From Verrucomicrobiota bacterium (GTDB lineage: Bacteria; Verrucomicrobiota; Lentisphaeria; Oligosphaerales; JAFGRS01): a stretch of 8,744 nucleotides of DNA. The stretch lies in the NCBI GenBank assembly GCA_019136035.1, contig JAGVUW010000433.1:1-8744 (forward strand). The letters are read 5' to 3'. Positions 6,509 to 8,744 of the stretch are shown here, piece after piece. The notes under the pieces are model-generated. The model was not told the DNA's origin. It ran no database searches and saw nothing but the letters and a program-made list of their open reading frames with translations. Made by a program: the position numbers and the translations under genes. Within the stretch, counting starts at the first letter, position 1. Every line of letters starts with the position of its first letter.

Positions 6509-7834
6509 ATGGCGACGATGGCCTTCGGTCTGGCGCGGCGGGTGATCACGCCGCGGGTGCCGGTGAGTCTGGCGGGGTACTTCACGCTGAGGCCGTGGAC
6601 GCATGTCCTGGACGACCTCCTGGTGCAGGCCCTGGCGGTGCGCGGCGCGGCGGGCAATCTGGCGGTGCTGGTGCAGATCGACCTGGTCAGCACCTCGCCG
6701 GAGTTCACCGGCGGGGTACGTGCCGGCTGTGCGGACATCGCGGGCCTGCGTGCCGAGGACATCCTGTTCTCAGCGAGTCACACGCACACCGCCCCCGAGC
6801 TGCGCGGCGGCCGTGCCGGCGCCAACCCGGACTACACGCGCTGGGCCATCGAGCGCAGTATCGAGGCAGTACACGAGGCCGTGGCCGAGATGCGGCCGGG
6901 GAGCCTCGCCTACGGCTGCGCGCGCGACGACCGCTTCGCCTTCAATCGACGCTACTGGATGGCCGATGGGACGGTGATGACCAACCCGCCGCGGCGCGAT
7001 CCGCGCATCAAGGGCCCCGAAGGCCTCACCGACCCCGAGATTCCCCTCCTGGCCTTCTGCGTCGACGGCCAGCCGCGCGTCCTCCTGGCCAACATCGCCA
7101 ATCACCCGGACACCATCACCGGCTGCGGCGTCAGCGCCGACTGGCATGGTTTCGTGCGGCGGCGCCTGGAGTCGTCGCGGCCCGGGCTGCAGGTGGTGAC
7201 CTTGACCGGCTGCGCCGGCAACCTGAACCACTTCGACCCGCATGGCCCTGACGAGCAGTCGGGCTACGACGCCGCCCGGCGCATCGGCGAGGGCTACGCC
7301 GCCTCGGTCCTGCCGGTGCTGGACCAGCTCCGCCCCCTCGCGGGCGATGACCTGCGCACCGCCGCGGCGGTCTTGACCGTCGGCCCGCGCGAGATCGACG
7401 AAGAGGCCCTGGCCGAAGCCCGCGACCACGCCGCGCGTTTCTCCTTCGATACCTCGAAGCAGCTCACCAGCGAGGACCTCGCTCAGCGCTCACCGGCGGC
7501 GCTGAAGTACTTTGCGGATGCCCTCCTGGCCCTGGCCGCGGACCGCCGTGACCGGCACTTCGAGATCCACGCCCTGCGCCTGGGCCCGGCGGTCCTGGTG
7601 AGCCTCCCCGGCGAGCCCTTCACCGAGCACGGCCTGTACATCCGCAAGGAGCTCCTGGCGGGGGTGCCGGCGCTGGTGGCCTCGCTCGGCGACGGCCGCG
7701 CCGTGTACATACCGAACCGCGAGAACTACGGCCGCGGCGGCTACGAGACCATGCCGCGGTCGAGTCCGTACTCGATGGCCACCGGCGAGATCCTCCGCAG
7801 CGGTGTCCGCGATCTCCTGGCGGGGATCATGTGA
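6509..7834 (+). CDS. Neutral/alkaline ceramidase-like protein, cytosolic
   Basis: The protein has 441 residues and ends at TGA 7832-7834. It has the neutral ceramidase N-terminal-domain pattern: RRVITP and LAGYF near the start, SASHTHTAPE (about 88-97, zinc-binding His), ANHPDTITG (about 197-205, zinc His), GCAGNLNHFDP (235-245), LPGEPFTEHG (Glu ligand) and NRENYGRGGYE (Tyr region). Secreted ceramidases have a signal peptide; none is visible here. The nucleophile Ser usual in the QSNAGNLS loop seems replaced by Gly (TGCAGNLN), so true ceramide hydrolysis is doubtful; an amidase or other hydrolase role is possible. ATG 6509 is chosen because GAGG at 6498-6501 gives a 7-nt spacing; ATG 6503 would leave 1 nt, and ATG 6518 is also possible. 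Such cytosolic homologues are common in planctomycete-like genomes. Confidence 0.8.
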   Translation: MATMAFGLARRVITPRVPVSLAGYFTLRPWTHVLDDLLVQALAVRGAAGNLAVLVQIDLVSTSPEFTGGVRAGCADIAGLRAEDILFSASHTHTAPELRGGRAGANPDYTRWAIERSIEAVHEAVAEMRPGSLAYGCARDDRFAFNRRYWMADGTVMTNPPRRDPRIKGPEGLTDPEIPLLAFCVDGQPRVLLANIANHPDTITGCGVSADWHGFVRRRLESSRPGLQVVTLTGCAGNLNHFDPHGPDEQSGYDAARRIGEGYAASVLPVLDQLRPLAGDDLRTAAAVLTVGPREIDEEALAEARDHAARFSFDTSKQLTSEDLAQRSPAALKYFADALLALAADRRDRHFEIHALRLGPAVLVSLPGEPFTEHGLYIRKELLAGVPALVASLGDGRAVYIPNRENYGRGGYETMPRSSPYSMATGEILRSGVRDLLAGIM

Positions 7835-8051
7835 ACGAGCGATCGGGGTGGGGTGCGGTCGGCGTCTTGTCGCAGGCCTTCAGCCTGCGAGACGGAACGA
7901 CCGATTCCCCAGGGCGTTGCCCGGGCTGATGAAGGATGCCCTTTCAGGGCGCCGGACCGGATGCCGCCGCGGCCTGAAGGCGCGCTGCACGCTTCCGGCC
8001 GAGGCCGGAACTCTGGCGGGGAAGGCTCCGCAGACGATGTCTTGCGTTGGT

Positions 8052-8153
8052 CCATCCGGCGCCTCCGCGCCGGGACATGCGCAGGGATGCGCATGCCACC
8101 TCCCATCCGGCGCCTCCGCGCCGGGACATGCGCAGGGATGCGCATGCCACCTC
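8052..8153 (+). repeat. Tandem repeat, 2 x 51 bp, each with two hairpins
   Basis: The two units, 8052-8102 and 8103-8153, are identical. Each holds hairpin A, CCGGCGC-CTCC-GCGCCGG (8056-8073 and 8107-8124), and hairpin B, CATGCGC-AGGGAT-GCGCATG (8076-8095 and 8127-8146), followed by CCACCTC. After the second unit the sequence continues with a different hairpin (8157-8176) in place of A. Perfect identity implies recent duplication or active maintenance. Confidence 0.95.
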
Positions 8154-8156
8154 CCG

Positions 8157-8176
8157 GCCGGCACCCGTGTGCCGGC
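8157..8176 (+). repeat. Perfect 8-bp-stem hairpin ending the array
   Basis: GCCGGCAC-CCGT-GTGCCGGC follows the tandem units at the position where a third hairpin A would start. It has no T-tract, so it is not a classical intrinsic terminator. Confidence 0.7.
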
Positions 8177-8262
8177 GGAGCGGCTGTAGAGAGTGATCGG
8201 GCCAGGACCGGCGGCAGGGGAAGGCGTCACGCTGCCGGCATGGCCCACGGGACAGACATACG

Positions 8263-8619
8263 ATGCGCACCTACGTCATTACGGCCCTGATGCTCGGCCT
8301 GAGCAACGTCTTCATGATCTTCGCCTGGTATGGCCACCTGCGCAACCTCTCGGCGCGGCCGTGGCTGCTTGCGGCGCTGGCGAGCTGGGGGGTGGCCCTC
8401 TTCGAGTACCTCATTCAGGTACCGGCCAACCGCATCGGCCACCAGGTGATGAATGTCGGCGAGCTGAAGATCCTGCAGGAGGCCATCACCCTGACCGTCT
8501 TCGTGCCGTTCTCGGTCTTCTACATGAAAGAACGGCTGACGATGGACTACCTCTGGGCCGGCCTCTGCATCCTCGGCGCGGTCTTCTTCCTCTTCCGCTC
8601 GCGGCTGATGGGCGCCTGA
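8263..8619 (+). CDS. DMT-family small membrane protein (DUF486)
   Basis: The protein has 118 residues and four predicted membrane helices (about 4-22, 33-51, 72-88 and 95-111). FAWYGHLRNL, FEYLIQVPANRIGH, ELKILQEAITLTVFVPFSVFY and LWAGLCILGAVFFLFRS follow the DUF486/COG3169 pattern closely, and the length is normal for the family. It sits in the inner membrane; as in other small DMT/EMR-like proteins, transport of a small molecule is assumed but no substrate is known. No strong Shine-Dalgarno precedes ATG 8263. The gene follows the hairpin array and converges with the Maf gene, overlapping its 3' end. Confidence 0.88.
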   Translation: MRTYVITALMLGLSNVFMIFAWYGHLRNLSARPWLLAALASWGVALFEYLIQVPANRIGHQVMNVGELKILQEAITLTVFVPFSVFYMKERLTMDYLWAGLCILGAVFFLFRSRLMGA

Positions 8620-8744
8620 GCGAGGGCGGCGACGACCTCCTCGACCGGCAGGCCGACGACGGTGCTGTAGAGCCCGTCGATGGCCGCGACGACCCTATCG
8701 CCGTGCTCCTGGATGCCATAGGCGCCGGCCTTGTCGAGGGTGTT
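8547..8744 (-). CDS. Maf-type nucleotide pyrophosphatase, C-terminal part (5' end outside window)
   Basis: Read on the minus strand from the window edge: NTLDKAGAYGIQEHGDRVVA, then AIDGLYSTVVGLPVEEVVAAL. This is the C-terminal signature of Maf proteins (DKAGAYGIQG, then I-G-Y-NVVGLP), house-cleaning nucleoside triphosphate pyrophosphatases that hydrolyse modified or non-canonical nucleotides and act in the cytosol. The family normally ends shortly after VVGLP. Here the frame runs on with a basic tail (ISRERKRKK, then RMQRPAQR) to the stop at 8547-8549, so its 3' end overlaps the DUF486 gene by 73 nt on the opposite strand. The family is sure from the motif although only about 65 codons are visible; whether it is the maf or yhdE/yceF type cannot be told. 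Confidence 0.8.
   Translation of the reverse strand, partial: NTLDKAGAYGIQEHGDRVVAAIDGLYSTVVGLPVEEVVAALAQAPISRERKRKKTAPRMQRPAQR

Larger units (their letters stand above)
7835..8262. other. Hairpin-rich non-coding region
   Basis: No gene is supported; long frames here on both strands are translations of repeats. Perfect hairpins seen: TCGCAGGC/GCCTGCGA (7870-7890, loop CTTCA); GCCCT-TTC-AGGGC (7938-7950); TTCCGGCC-GA-GGCCGGAA (7993-8010); the two-hairpin unit repeated at 8052-8153; GCCGGCAC-CCGT-GTGCCGGC (8157-8176). It separates two plus-strand genes. Possible roles are termination, mRNA protection or a REP-like element family. Confidence 0.75.

Noticed and set aside
8052..8153. CRISPR array
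   Set aside because: Two adjacent identical units without variable spacers, palindromic throughout, and no cas genes in the window.
7741..8290. Open frames on both strands across the hairpin array
   Set aside because: They translate the 51-bp repeat and the palindromes and have no ribosome site or family pattern.

Overview
The window is 8.7 kb of very GC-rich DNA (about 70% overall, near 80% in some coding stretches). It suggests a free-living, high-GC bacterium. The gene types present (coiled-coil protein plus VWA/amidotransferase-like membrane protein, TIM-barrel sugar isomerase, cytosolic neutral-ceramidase-like protein) fit a Planctomycetota/PVC-like lineage, but that placement is inference. 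Every gene except two partial minus-strand reading frames lies on the plus strand.

Region 1 (1-3926): a tightly packed operon. The C-terminal part of a glutamine-rich coiled-coil protein overlaps (ATGA) a membrane-anchored VWA protein with a glutamine-amidotransferase-like domain. A TIM-barrel sugar phosphate isomerase/epimerase follows after 14 nt with a strong Shine-Dalgarno. The VWA gene and the isomerase each carry an out-of-frame internal gap: the protein family continues in another frame and a short conserved piece is missing.

Region 2 (3782-5119): a 1.3-kb lower-GC block bounded by two perfect copies of a 28-bp direct repeat. The left copy covers the natural 3' end of the isomerase. 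Inside are a gutted cysteine desulfurase (start motif and active-site Cys loop kept, roughly 310 residues between them lost), an intact pair of small genes of the DUF6883 and DUF4926 types, and a minus-strand reading frame with no convincing start. This is the most accessory-like part and holds the best candidate for an undescribed two-gene module.

Region 3 (5120-7834): a 226-nt gap without genes, then an RdgC-like protein and a cytosolic neutral/alkaline ceramidase-like protein, both apparently intact.

Region 4 (7835-8262): a non-coding stretch packed with small perfect hairpins, including a 51-bp unit repeated twice in tandem, each unit carrying two hairpins.

Region 5 (8263-8744): a small four-helix DMT/DUF486 membrane protein converges on the 3' end of a Maf-type nucleotide pyrophosphatase gene on the minus strand, with overlapping 3' ends.

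Three out-of-frame internal losses in neighbouring genes are a warning. They may be real decay around a mobile block or deletions introduced by assembly of GC-rich DNA. Reads would decide.
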